Source of the DNA: HT1-32 sp040219025
GTDB taxonomy: Bacteria; Pseudomonadota; Alphaproteobacteria; Rhodospirillales; HT1-32
Assembly: GCA_040219025.1 (NCBI GenBank)
Contig: JAVJTE010000009.1
Coordinates: 1-64,000 of the forward strand
Reading direction: 5' to 3'
Length of the DNA: 64,000 nucleotides
Part shown: positions 8,624 to 16,541 of the stretch, one piece after another
How positions within the stretch are numbered: position 1 is the stretch's first letter
Layout: each line of letters begins with the position of its first letter
Position numbers and translations under genes: made by a program
The notes under the pieces: model-generated
What the model was told of the DNA's origin: nothing
The model's database searches: none
What the model saw: the letters and a program-made list of their open reading frames with translations, nothing else

Positions 8624-9244
8624 ATGAAACTCTATTATTTTCCCGGTGCCTGCTCCCTTGCCAGTCACATCGTTCTGAAAGAAACCGGCAAACCGTTTTC
8701 AATCGACAAGGTCGACTTCAAGGACAGGATGACCGAATCCGGAGAGAATTATGCCGCCATCAATCCGAAGGGGTATGTTCCGGCAATTCGCCTTGATGAT
8801 GGCGAACTGCTCACCGAAGGATCAGCGATTCTGCAGTACCTCGCAGACCAGACTCCGGAAAGCGGACTCGCCCCGGCAAATGGCACCATGGCGCGTGTCC
8901 GGCTTCAGGAAACCCTGAACTTCATCACCAGCGAGCTTCACAAGTCGTTCAGTCCGTTGTTCAGCGAGGACGAAAAACTCGAACCGGCACGCGAAGCAGC
9001 CCGTGAAAAGCTAGTCAGTCGTTTCGGTCTGATTGAGACTGACCTGTCCGATGGACGGAAATACATTACCGGTGACAGCTTCAGTGTTGCTGATGCCTAT
9101 CTGTTTACGGTTGCCAGCTGGGGGAACCATGTTGGCTTCAGCCTTGATGCTTTTCCAAACCTCCAGGCTTTGCTGGCACGTATCTCGGCCCGGCCCGCCG
9201 TCAAGGCGGCGTTACAGGCTGAAGGCCTGCTGAAAACCGCCTAG
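8624..9244 (+). CDS. Glutathione S-transferase (beta-class, GstA-like)
   Basis: The 206-residue protein has the N-terminal thioredoxin fold MKLYYFPGACSLASHIVLKE, including the Cys10 and Ser residues used by beta-class GSTs. It continues with AINPKGYVPAIRLDDGELLTEGSAILQYLAD, where the conserved proline and the E/GSA segment bind glutathione. The all-alpha C-terminal domain holds ITGDSFSVADAYLFTV near residue 150. It conjugates or reduces electrophiles with glutathione in the cytoplasm. It is divergent from the HxlR regulator, suggesting induction by the compound or stress that regulator senses. Confidence 0.93.
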   Translation: MKLYYFPGACSLASHIVLKETGKPFSIDKVDFKDRMTESGENYAAINPKGYVPAIRLDDGELLTEGSAILQYLADQTPESGLAPANGTMARVRLQETLNFITSELHKSFSPLFSEDEKLEPAREAAREKLVSRFGLIETDLSDGRKYITGDSFSVADAYLFTVASWGNHVGFSLDAFPNLQALLARISARPAVKAALQAEGLLKTA

Positions 9245-9316
9245 GAATATCTGCCGTGCATGCCGGCAGTCCGCTAAAGTCTGCCGGTATGCACCACCTG
9301 CACCAAGGACCAGATC

Positions 9317-9697
9317 ATGACCGCACAACCCTTTGATGACATCGCCGCTCTGCTCGGCGTCTACTTCGATGGCCTTTATCACAGCGACAGCGCCCTGCTG
9401 GCCCGTGCCTTCCACCCGCAAGCCCGGTATGTGACGGCAACGGGCGACGAGTTGCTGCATCTCGACATGCCCGACTATTTCAGGGTGGTCGACAACCGCC
9501 CGTCCCCGGCCAGCCGGAACGAACCGCGTCAGGATGTCATCCGCGAAATTCAGATTGCCGGGCCGACAACCGCCTTCGCCCGGGTGAACTGCTCGATCGG
9601 TGACCGGTATTTCACCGACTTTCTCAGCCTCATCAAAACCGACGGGGAATGGCGAATCATTTCCAAGGTCTTCCATTATGACCTGACGGACAACTGA
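9317..9697 (+). CDS. NTF2-like/SnoaL-type cone-fold protein (lumazine-binding-like)
   Basis: The 126-residue protein shows the NTF2-like alpha-plus-beta pattern. An N-terminal helix (DDIAALLGVYFDGLYHSDSALLARAFHPQARYV) is followed by beta strands and the closing DFLSLIKTDGEWRIISKVFHYD. Such proteins act as small binding domains or polyketide-cyclase-like enzymes. No catalytic set can be assigned with confidence, though acidic and His residues line the predicted cavity. It lies 72 bp after the GST stop on the same strand and could be cotranscribed with it. Confidence 0.8.
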   Translation: MTAQPFDDIAALLGVYFDGLYHSDSALLARAFHPQARYVTATGDELLHLDMPDYFRVVDNRPSPASRNEPRQDVIREIQIAGPTTAFARVNCSIGDRYFTDFLSLIKTDGEWRIISKVFHYDLTDN

Positions 9698-9729
9698 AGG
9701 CCGGTTCTGCAAAATTTGTTGCCGGTCCC

Positions 9730-9757
9730 TTGACGGCAAATCAGCCTGAATTATATC
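9730..9757 (+). promoter_or_regulatory. Promoter for hsp20, sigma-70/RpoH-like
   Basis: TTGACG (9730-9735) and TATATC (9752-9757) are 16 bp apart. The -35 is preceded by CCC, giving CCCTTGACG, which also resembles alphaproteobacterial RpoH promoters. Transcription would start near 9764 and leave a 5' leader of about 100 bases before the hsp20 ATG at 9865. Confidence 0.55.
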
Positions 9758-9803
9758 AGCCGCGTCGAAGGGAATGCCCGATACGGGGTTCCCCGACTTA
9801 AGA

Positions 9804-9864
9804 CGGCGCGGCCCGATACGGGGGCGCCGGAACATAACCCATGTTGCTCAAGGAGAATGTGGCA
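9804..9864 (+). promoter_or_regulatory. ROSE-like RNA thermometer in the hsp20 leader
   Basis: A strong stem, CGGCGC (9804-9809) with GCGCCG (9824-9829), encloses a second CCCG/CGGG stem. It is followed by a weak hairpin over the ribosome-binding site: CATGTTGC (9840-9847), loop TCAA, GGAGAATG (9852-9859). That helix has C-G, A-U, U-A, U-G, U-A and C-G pairs interrupted by a G-A and a G-G mismatch, and it buries AAGGAG (9850-9855). The TTGCT next to the Shine-Dalgarno and the opposing G-G pair match the conserved end of ROSE elements of small heat-shock genes. Folding was done by eye. Confidence 0.65.
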
Positions 9865-10323
9865 ATGCGTACCTATGACCTTACACCCCTTTTCCGTTCC
9901 ACTGTCGGTTTCGACCGTCTTGCGCGCCTGATGGACAGCGCCAGCCAGGTTGAAAGTGCACCGACCTACCCGCCTTACAATATTGAAAAAATCGCGGAAG
10001 ACGATTACCGCATCACCATGGCCGTTGCCGGTTTCTCGGAAGATGACCTTGAAATCACCGTGCAGGAAAATTCCCTGCTGATTTCCGGTCGTATCGAAGA
10101 CCGTGAAGAAACGGCAGAGAAAAGCTATCTGCATCGTGGCATCGCAGCACGCGCCTTTGAGCGTCGCTTCGATCTTGCCGACGACATCAAGGTTGTCGGT
10201 GCAGATGTGAAAAACGGCCTGCTGAATGTCGAACTCGTACGCGTGGTGCCGGAGGAAAAGAAACCCCGCCGTATCGAAATCGGCTCGGGTGCCCCGAAGG
10301 CAATCGAGAAACAGGCTGCCTGA
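9865..10323 (+). CDS. Small heat-shock protein, Hsp20/IbpA family
   Basis: The 152-residue product from the ATG at 9865 starts MRTYDLTPLFRSTVGFDRLARL, as IbpA-type proteins do. The alpha-crystallin domain runs from about residue 35 to 125, with YNIEKIAEDDYRITMAVAGF, NSLLISGR and FERRFDLADDIKVVGADVKNGLLNVEL, and the C-terminal tail is charged. It holds unfolding proteins at aggregates for refolding by DnaK/ClpB. The ATG at 9841 in the same frame is rejected because AAGGAG lies at 9850-9855, nine bases before 9865. Expression is probably heat-controlled by the ROSE-like leader. Confidence 0.95.
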   Translation: MRTYDLTPLFRSTVGFDRLARLMDSASQVESAPTYPPYNIEKIAEDDYRITMAVAGFSEDDLEITVQENSLLISGRIEDREETAEKSYLHRGIAARAFERRFDLADDIKVVGADVKNGLLNVELVRVVPEEKKPRRIEIGSGAPKAIEKQAA

Positions 10324-10352
10324 TCCGGCAGATCACAGCCTGACCTGAACCG

Positions 10353-10385
10353 GACGCCGGCCCTTTCGGGCCGGCGTCTTTGTTT
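10353..10385 (+). terminator. Rho-independent terminator of hsp20
   Basis: The perfect 11-bp stem GACGCCGGCCC (10353-10363) with GGGCCGGCGTC (10368-10378) has a four-base loop and is followed by TTTGTTT. It begins 29 bp after the hsp20 stop. Confidence 0.95.
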
Positions 10386-10535
10386 CAACAGACCGACCCG
10401 CCAACGATTCCACCAGCCCGGCTTGTGCCAGTTCCGGGATGACGGGAAAATTCCGCGGACTTGTGAATGCTGAAAAGCTCACTCGTCGTCCCCGGATTGC
10501 CGGAGGCAAGCTGCCCGGGACCCTGTGCCTGGCCG

Positions 10536-13500
10536 TTATTCTGCGGCTTCAACCGTCGGCGAGGCTGTCGGATGGCGAAAGGCGTTGAGCAGTCTTGATT
10601 CTGTCGTCTTTGCCTTCACGATATTGCGTTCCTTGACCGGCCCGAATCCGCGGATCATGGCCGGGATCGAGAGCAGATCAACCGCCAGCGGGAGATTTGC
10701 TTTCGTCAGGCCCGAGAGCACCTCCTGGACCAGAGTCTCATATTCGGCAATCAGAGCCCGTTCGCGCCGACGCTCGTCCGAATAGCCGAAGATATCCAGT
10801 TTTGTGCCGCGCAGTCCCTTGAACTTCGCCAGCAGCCGGAAGGCCTGCATCATCCAGGGGCCGAACTGTTTCTTTTCAGGTTCGCCGGTATCCGGATCAA
10901 TCTGCGACATCAGCGGCGGTGCCAGATGGAACGTCAGCTTGTAATTGCCGTCAAACTGGTCCCGCACGGCCTGCATGAAAGCCGGATCGGTGTAGAGCCG
11001 GGCAACCTCGTACTCGTCCTTATAGGCCAGCAGCTTGAAATAATTGCGCGCAACCGCTTCGGTCACGGCTGTACCACCGAACTGCGACTCTCGTTCGCGA
11101 ACCTGCGCCACGAGCGATTCATAGCGCTCGGCATAGGCAATGTCCTGATAGGCGACAAGCTGGGACGCCCGGCGCGAGATCATCTCATCCAGCGAGGCCG
11201 AGAGTTTATGCATGACCGGAGCTTCCCGGCGATGCGCCGCCCGGGCAACCGCCTCCGGATCGACAGCCGCGCGCCGGCCCCAGGTGAAGGCCTGTCTGTT
11301 GGCCTCGACCGCGACACCGTTCAGGGCAATCGCCTGTTCGATAGCCTCTGCCGAAACAGGCACTGCACCTTGCTGATAGGCGAGTCCCAGCATGAACAGG
11401 TTTGTGGCAATCGAATCTCCCATCAGGGAGGTCGCAATTTCTGTCGCATCGATGAAGGTCGCACGGTCGGCACCGACAGCATCGGCGATCTGGTTCTGCA
11501 TGCCCTGTCCCGGGAAATTGAGGTCCGGGTTACGGGTGAAGTCACCTGTCACGATTTCATGCGAGTTGATAATGGCGACCGTCTTGCCTTCGTCGATCTT
11601 TGACAGCGCCTCATACCCGGCGGCGACCACCAGATCGCAGCCCAGCAACAGTTCCGCCCCCCCCGCTGCAATGCGGACGGCGTGAATATCTTCCGGGCGT
11701 TTTGCGATCCGGACATGGCTGATCACCGGCCCGCCTTTCTGGGCCAGCCCTGCCATGTCCAGAATGCCGCATCCCTTGCCTTCGATATGCGCGGCCATAC
11801 CCAGCAGTGCGCCGATGGTAACAACGCCGGTACCGCCGACACCCGTAATCAGGATACCGAAGCTCTCCGTCTCAAGGTTCGGAATCTCCGGTTCCGGCAG
11901 AACGGCCCAGATACCATTGTCCGCTGCGGCTTCCGGCTTGCGCAGACCACCACCCTCGACAGTCACAAAGCTCGGGCAGAAGCCATTAACACAGGAAAAG
12001 TCCTTGTTGCAGCTGGACTGGTCAATCGCCCGCTTGCGGCCAAATTCAGTCTCAACCGGGGTCACCGACACACAGTTCGATTTGACGCCGCAATCCCCGC
12101 AACCTTCACAGACAGCTTCGTTAATGAAGACCCGTTTGGCCGGATCCGGAAAAGTGCCGCGTTTCCGGCGGCGACGTTTTTCCGCGGCGCAGGTCTGGTC
12201 ATAGACCAGCACCGACACGCCCTTGCGCTGGCGCAGATCACGCTGCACGCGGTCAAGCGCCTTGCGCGGCTCGATACTGACACCCGGTGCCCATTCCATC
12301 CCCGCCGGATATTTATCCGGGTCGTCGACAACCACCGTGATATCTCGAACACCTTCGGAATAGACCATCCGCGTAATCCGGTCCGGCGTGATTGCCACCG
12401 GCTTTTCACCGGCTGCCGGGGGCTGGCCACCGGTCATCGCGACCGCATCATTGAACAGAATTTTATAGGTCATGTTGGCATTGGCATCGACCGCAGCACG
12501 AATGGCCATTGATCCGGAATGATGGAACGTCCCGTCACCGATATTCTGGAAGATATGTTCTGTCTTCACGAACGGGGCCTGACCGATCCAGTTCGCCCCT
12601 TCCGCACCCATATGGGTGAACGTCTCGGTCTCGCGGTCCATCCACTGAACCATATAATGACAGCCGATACCGGCCATCGCGCGGCTTCCCTCCGGCACTC
12701 TGGTCGAGGTGTTATGCGGGCAGCCGGAACAGAAATAGGGCGTCCGCTGCATCAGCGGGCTGATCGTCTCCAGCGATTTCTCGATCTTCGCCAGCACGGC
12801 AAGCCGGCGTTTGATATTATCGCTTTCATAGCCGACCACTTTCAGCCGGGCAGCGATCACCCGTGCGATTCCGGCCGGCGTCAGTTCGCCCGCCGACGGC
12901 AGGATCCAGTTGCCCTGCTCATCATACTTGCCGACAACCCGGGGGCGTTTGTCGCCGTCCATATTGTAGAGTTGTTCTTTCAACTGGTTTTCAATCAGCG
13001 CCCGCTTTTCCTCGACGACCAGTATTTCGTCCAGCCCTTCGGCGAATTTCAGGATACCCTTGCGGTCCAGCGGCCAGGTCATGCCGATCTTGTAGATCCG
13101 GATGCCGATACGCTTGCAGTCCGCCTCATCGATATTGAGGTCTTCCAGTGCCTGCCGCACATCCAGATACGATTTACCGCAGGTCGCAATCCCGAGCCGC
13201 GCCTTCGGCGTATCAATCACCGTCCGGTCAATGCCGTTGGCCCGGGCAAAGGCGATAGCCGCGTAAAGCTTGTAGCGTTCGAGGCGATATTCCTGCTCCT
13301 GCGGGGTGTCTGGCCAGCGAATGTTCAGGCCGCCGTCGGGCATGTCGAAATCTGCCGGCTCGACCAGTTCAACCCGGTGCGGGTCGACATAAACCGAGGC
13401 CGATGTATCGACGGTTTCAGCCACGGTTTTCATCGCAACCCAGCAGCCGGAATAGCGCGACATCGCCCAGCCGATTATGCCGTAATCCAGGAACTCCTGA

Positions 13501-14027
13501 ACGCCTGCCGGGTTGAGCACCGGCACATGGGCATCGACGAAGGCATATTCGGACTGATGTGACGTGGTGGAGGATTTGCAGGTATGGTCGTCACCCGCCA
13601 GCAGCAGCACGCCGCCGTTCTTTGCCGAACCGGCAAAATTTGCGTGGCGCAGCACATCACCTGAGCGGTCGACCCCCGGCCCCTTCGCATACCACATGGA
13701 GAAGACGCCATCGACGGTGGCATCGCCATGCAGGCCAACCTGCTGGCTGCCCCAGATTGCGGTTGCCGCGAGGTCTTCATTCACACCGGCCTGAAACCTG
13801 ATGTTATGTTTCGAGAGGAACTTCTTGGCCCGCCACAGTTCCTGGTCCAGCGCGCCGAGCGGCGAGCCGCGATATCCGGTAATGAACGAGCCGGTATTCA
13901 GACCTGCAGCTTCATCACGGCGTTTCTGCATCATCGGCAGGCGAACCAGCGCCTGCGTTCCGTTCAGATAAATCCGCCCGCTTTCGAGGACATATTTGTC
14001 ATCCAGAGCAACCTTCGCCAAAGCCAT
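10536..14027 (-). CDS. Indolepyruvate ferredoxin oxidoreductase family protein (fused alpha/beta type)
   Basis: This 1163-residue enzyme joins the modules of IorA and IorB. An N-terminal pyrimidine-binding domain (residues 20-400, with NEDLAATAIWGSQQ) is followed by the TPP module with FCSGCPHNTST, GDGTFHHSGS and NDAVAMTGGQ. Next comes a cysteine-rich ferredoxin segment with CEGCGDCGVKSNC and CNKDFSCVNGFC, then the gamma-type domain with ITGVGGTGVVTIGALLGMAA. It would decarboxylate aryl- or branched-chain 2-oxo acids to acyl-CoA, reducing ferredoxin. ATG 14027 is preferred over TTG 14033 because GGGAGG lies seven bases upstream of the ATG. No ferredoxin gene is adjacent. Confidence 0.94.
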   Translation of the reverse strand: MALAKVALDDKYVLESGRIYLNGTQALVRLPMMQKRRDEAAGLNTGSFITGYRGSPLGALDQELWRAKKFLSKHNIRFQAGVNEDLAATAIWGSQQVGLHGDATVDGVFSMWYAKGPGVDRSGDVLRHANFAGSAKNGGVLLLAGDDHTCKSSTTSHQSEYAFVDAHVPVLNPAGVQEFLDYGIIGWAMSRYSGCWVAMKTVAETVDTSASVYVDPHRVELVEPADFDMPDGGLNIRWPDTPQEQEYRLERYKLYAAIAFARANGIDRTVIDTPKARLGIATCGKSYLDVRQALEDLNIDEADCKRIGIRIYKIGMTWPLDRKGILKFAEGLDEILVVEEKRALIENQLKEQLYNMDGDKRPRVVGKYDEQGNWILPSAGELTPAGIARVIAARLKVVGYESDNIKRRLAVLAKIEKSLETISPLMQRTPYFCSGCPHNTSTRVPEGSRAMAGIGCHYMVQWMDRETETFTHMGAEGANWIGQAPFVKTEHIFQNIGDGTFHHSGSMAIRAAVDANANMTYKILFNDAVAMTGGQPPAAGEKPVAITPDRITRMVYSEGVRDITVVVDDPDKYPAGMEWAPGVSIEPRKALDRVQRDLRQRKGVSVLVYDQTCAAEKRRRRKRGTFPDPAKRVFINEAVCEGCGDCGVKSNCVSVTPVETEFGRKRAIDQSSCNKDFSCVNGFCPSFVTVEGGGLRKPEAAADNGIWAVLPEPEIPNLETESFGILITGVGGTGVVTIGALLGMAAHIEGKGCGILDMAGLAQKGGPVISHVRIAKRPEDIHAVRIAAGGAELLLGCDLVVAAGYEALSKIDEGKTVAIINSHEIVTGDFTRNPDLNFPGQGMQNQIADAVGADRATFIDATEIATSLMGDSIATNLFMLGLAYQQGAVPVSAEAIEQAIALNGVAVEANRQAFTWGRRAAVDPEAVARAAHRREAPVMHKLSASLDEMISRRASQLVAYQDIAYAERYESLVAQVRERESQFGGTAVTEAVARNYFKLLAYKDEYEVARLYTDPAFMQAVRDQFDGNYKLTFHLAPPLMSQIDPDTGEPEKKQFGPWMMQAFRLLAKFKGLRGTKLDIFGYSDERRRERALIAEYETLVQEVLSGLTKANLPLAVDLLSIPAMIRGFGPVKERNIVKAKTTESRLLNAFRHPTASPTVEAAE

Positions 14028-14346
14028 ATCCAACCCTCCCGTCAGAACGCCAAAGTCTTATTAGGTAAGCAATACTGACTTATATTAATCTTCCCCCGCA
14101 AGCCCTCTCCCGAAAATAGACGGAAGATTTCACCGCGTGGAAGAGACATGAAACGATATCGTCACAGAAGCCGGAAACCACGCAACAAAAAAGCACGGGC
14201 TGTTGCTTCAGCCGGGCCGCTGACCATGACTCCTAAAAAAAGCTTCCCGCTGTCGCGAGTTCATGTGCTTCTCCATCCCGTTTGATCACAGGTATCGTAC
14301 CCCCGTCGATCCTGGATAACTAAGGAATAGGTTTTGTGGAAAAAGC
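14028..14346. other. 319-bp divergent intergenic region
   Basis: No credible small ORF was seen between the divergent oxidoreductase genes. The stretch holds a 10-bp palindrome ACGATATCGT at 14153-14162 and a GGCTG/CAGCC hairpin near 14208 with an A-rich flank. No convincing -35/-10 pair was identified for either gene, though both promoters must lie here. Confidence 0.5.
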
Positions 14347-15729
14347 ATGTTTATGCTGTCCTCCGGCAAGACTGACAGAGATCAGCTGCCACGACAGAGG
14401 ACGATAATAACTGTGAGTGAAAACCGTTCTTCAGACGGTCAGACCCGCTTTCTGCCGTACTGGTGGGACGCGGCTGAGCCGAAGTCCGTTCCGGGGACTG
14501 ATGTTGCCGGGCGTTGCGATGTTGCCATCGTTGGTGCCGGCTATACCGGTCTCGGTGCGGCCATTACCCTGGCCCGCGCCGGGCGCAGCGTCCAGATTTT
14601 TGACCGTCAGCGACCGGGCGAAGGTGCCTCCTCGCGCAATGGCGGCATTACCAGCGGCAATATCCGTATCGGGCTGAGTGCAGCCATGACCAAATATGGT
14701 GAAGCCAGGGGGCTGGCGCTTTACCGGGAAGGCGTTGAAGCGAGAGAAGATCTTCAGCGGTTTATCCGGGAAGAGAAACTCGATTGCGATTTCGTGCTGA
14801 GCGGTCGCTTCACCGGCTGCATCAGCGACGACCATTATGACATGCAGGCACGCGAAACCGATCTGCTGAACCGGCATCTCGATATCGGCGGCTATGTCGT
14901 CCCGCGGGACGAACAGCACAAGGAAACCGGCTCTGCCATGTACCGGGGCGGGATTGTACGACCGGATATCGGCATGTTGCATCCCGGCAAGTTTGTTCAG
15001 GAAATGATCCGCGTTGCGGTCGAATCCGGCGCGACCCTGCATGGTGAAACGCCCGTGACCGGGTTCGGGCGAGTCGCCGACGGTTATGTCATCCATACAA
15101 GTCGCGGCAAGACGATTGCCCGCGACCTGATCTTTGCGGCCAACGGCTATATTGATGGTGCCAATAAATGGCTGCGCCGCCGCATCGTGCCGATTCCCAG
15201 CTGCATGATCGCGACCGAACCACTGTCGCCCAATCTGATGAAATCCCTGATGCCCGGCAGCCGGGCCATGGGCGAGACCCGGAAACTGTATCGCTATTTC
15301 CGCCCCTCGCCGGACGGACGGCGCATTCTGCTGGGTGGTCGTTCCTCGATGTTCGGACGCAGCGAGGCAGAGTCCGGCGAGCATCTGCGCAAAGGTCTGG
15401 TTGAGATGTATCCGGAACTGGCGGATACGAAAATCAGCCATTCCTGGAACGGTCTCGTTGCTTTCAGCCGGTCTGACATCCCGCTGCTGTTCCAGCGTGA
15501 CGGGGCCCATTACACCGGCGGCTATTGCGGCTCCGGCGTCGTCTGGGCCCGCTGGATCGGCCAGAAAGCCGCACTGAAAATACTCGGGTCGCCGGACGGC
15601 GCATCTGCCTTTGACTGCGATCCGCCGCCAGCCGTGCCATTGTTTAACGGCCGGACCTGGTTTCTTCCGGCTGTTCTCGGCTGGCATGGTCTGATGGACA
15701 AACTGGGACGGGGAGTCATCAAGGCTTAA
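14347..15729 (+). CDS. FAD-dependent oxidoreductase, DAO/PuuB-like family
   Basis: This is a 460-residue DAO-fold flavoenzyme. The dinucleotide-binding motif VAIVGAGYTGLGAAITLARAG lies near residue 60, followed by GASSRNGGITSG, the usual region around the flavin in gamma-glutamylputrescine oxidase-like proteins. A C-terminal GGYCGSGVVWARWIG closes the FAD site. It would oxidise an amine or amino acid derivative with production of a carbonyl. The ATG at 14347 lacks a good ribosome-binding site; a GTG at 14413 (VSENRSSDGQ) has AGAGG 12 bases upstream and may be the true start. The substrate is unknown. Confidence 0.88.
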   Translation: MFMLSSGKTDRDQLPRQRTIITVSENRSSDGQTRFLPYWWDAAEPKSVPGTDVAGRCDVAIVGAGYTGLGAAITLARAGRSVQIFDRQRPGEGASSRNGGITSGNIRIGLSAAMTKYGEARGLALYREGVEAREDLQRFIREEKLDCDFVLSGRFTGCISDDHYDMQARETDLLNRHLDIGGYVVPRDEQHKETGSAMYRGGIVRPDIGMLHPGKFVQEMIRVAVESGATLHGETPVTGFGRVADGYVIHTSRGKTIARDLIFAANGYIDGANKWLRRRIVPIPSCMIATEPLSPNLMKSLMPGSRAMGETRKLYRYFRPSPDGRRILLGGRSSMFGRSEAESGEHLRKGLVEMYPELADTKISHSWNGLVAFSRSDIPLLFQRDGAHYTGGYCGSGVVWARWIGQKAALKILGSPDGASAFDCDPPPAVPLFNGRTWFLPAVLGWHGLMDKLGRGVIKA

Positions 15730-15767
15730 ACCAGGTTACCCGGCCAGCCCGTTTCAATGACTGACTT

Positions 15768-16484
15768 TCAGTCCGCCAGCAGGTCAGCCAGAAAGGTAAT
15801 GTTCGGAATGACGTGATCTGCAAAAGGCTGCAGGTCATCCTCGCTACTGGTACCGGTCAGCACGCCGATGGCAAGTCCGGCCTTTACAGAGCGGGCCAGT
15901 TTCAGGTCATGCGTGCTGTCCCCGATCACCGCGATTTCTTCCGGGCGGAGGCCCGTTGCCGCGCAGAAGCCCAGCGCCATCGAGGGATGCGGTTTTGGCT
16001 GATGGCCACTGTCAAAACCGGCATAATAGGCAAACTGATGATGCACGCCAAACCGCCGCATCATCACCTCTGACGAGGGAGAGCTGCCGTTCGTGGCGAT
16101 GCCCAGACGATATCCGAGGTCCAGCATCTGCTGGCAGAACAGGCCGAGATCACAGACCGGGGCCGCACCGACCTCCAGATGATCTGCGAATATCCCGGAT
16201 ATCTGGTCCAGAATACTTTCTGCACTCTCCTCCGGCAGCATCGTTGCCCAGAACGCCGCAAGCTCGGCATCCGATGCCGCAGCCAGAATTGAGCCGGCTT
16301 TTGATTGTCCTGCTTCCGGGTCATAACCCGCGCTGACCAGCAGATGCGACACCAGATCTGCATCGCCCCGCGCCAGATGAGCAGCAGCCTCGGTGAAGGC
16401 CGGGGTCCAGGTCTGGTGGAAATCGATCAGTGTCCCGTCCCGGTCAAAAAGCAGACCCTTGATATGCCCCATGAAGATGTTCAT
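15768..16484 (-). CDS. HAD-superfamily phosphatase (phosphoglycolate phosphatase-like)
   Basis: All four HAD motifs are present in this 238-residue protein: LLFDRDGTLIDF near residue 11 (nucleophile Asp), IATNGS near 131, KPHPSMAL near 164 and VIGDSTHDLKLA near 187. The alpha-helical cap sits between the first two. Subfamily IA phosphatases with this layout dephosphorylate small metabolites such as phosphoglycolate. The start at 16484 has a second ATG four codons later (MGHIKG) that may be used instead. It is convergent with the DAO oxidoreductase and divergent from the GMC gene. Confidence 0.88.
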   Translation of the reverse strand: MNIFMGHIKGLLFDRDGTLIDFHQTWTPAFTEAAAHLARGDADLVSHLLVSAGYDPEAGQSKAGSILAAASDAELAAFWATMLPEESAESILDQISGIFADHLEVGAAPVCDLGLFCQQMLDLGYRLGIATNGSSPSSEVMMRRFGVHHQFAYYAGFDSGHQPKPHPSMALGFCAATGLRPEEIAVIGDSTHDLKLARSVKAGLAIGVLTGTSSEDDLQPFADHVIPNITFLADLLAD

Positions 16485-16541
16485 TCCCTGATTTTCTGAT
16501 CACCAGCTTGACGTTTAACAGCTTCATCGGCAAGGAGAGGT

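Noticed and set aside
14200..14240. Terminator in the 14 kb intergenic gap
   Set aside because: The GGCTG/CAGCC stem is separated from the T-run by five bases, and no gene ends there in that direction.
14431..15687. 418-codon minus-strand ORF opposite the DAO oxidoreductase
   Set aside because: The plus strand has FAD-binding motifs; the minus frame has no domain and is a shadow.
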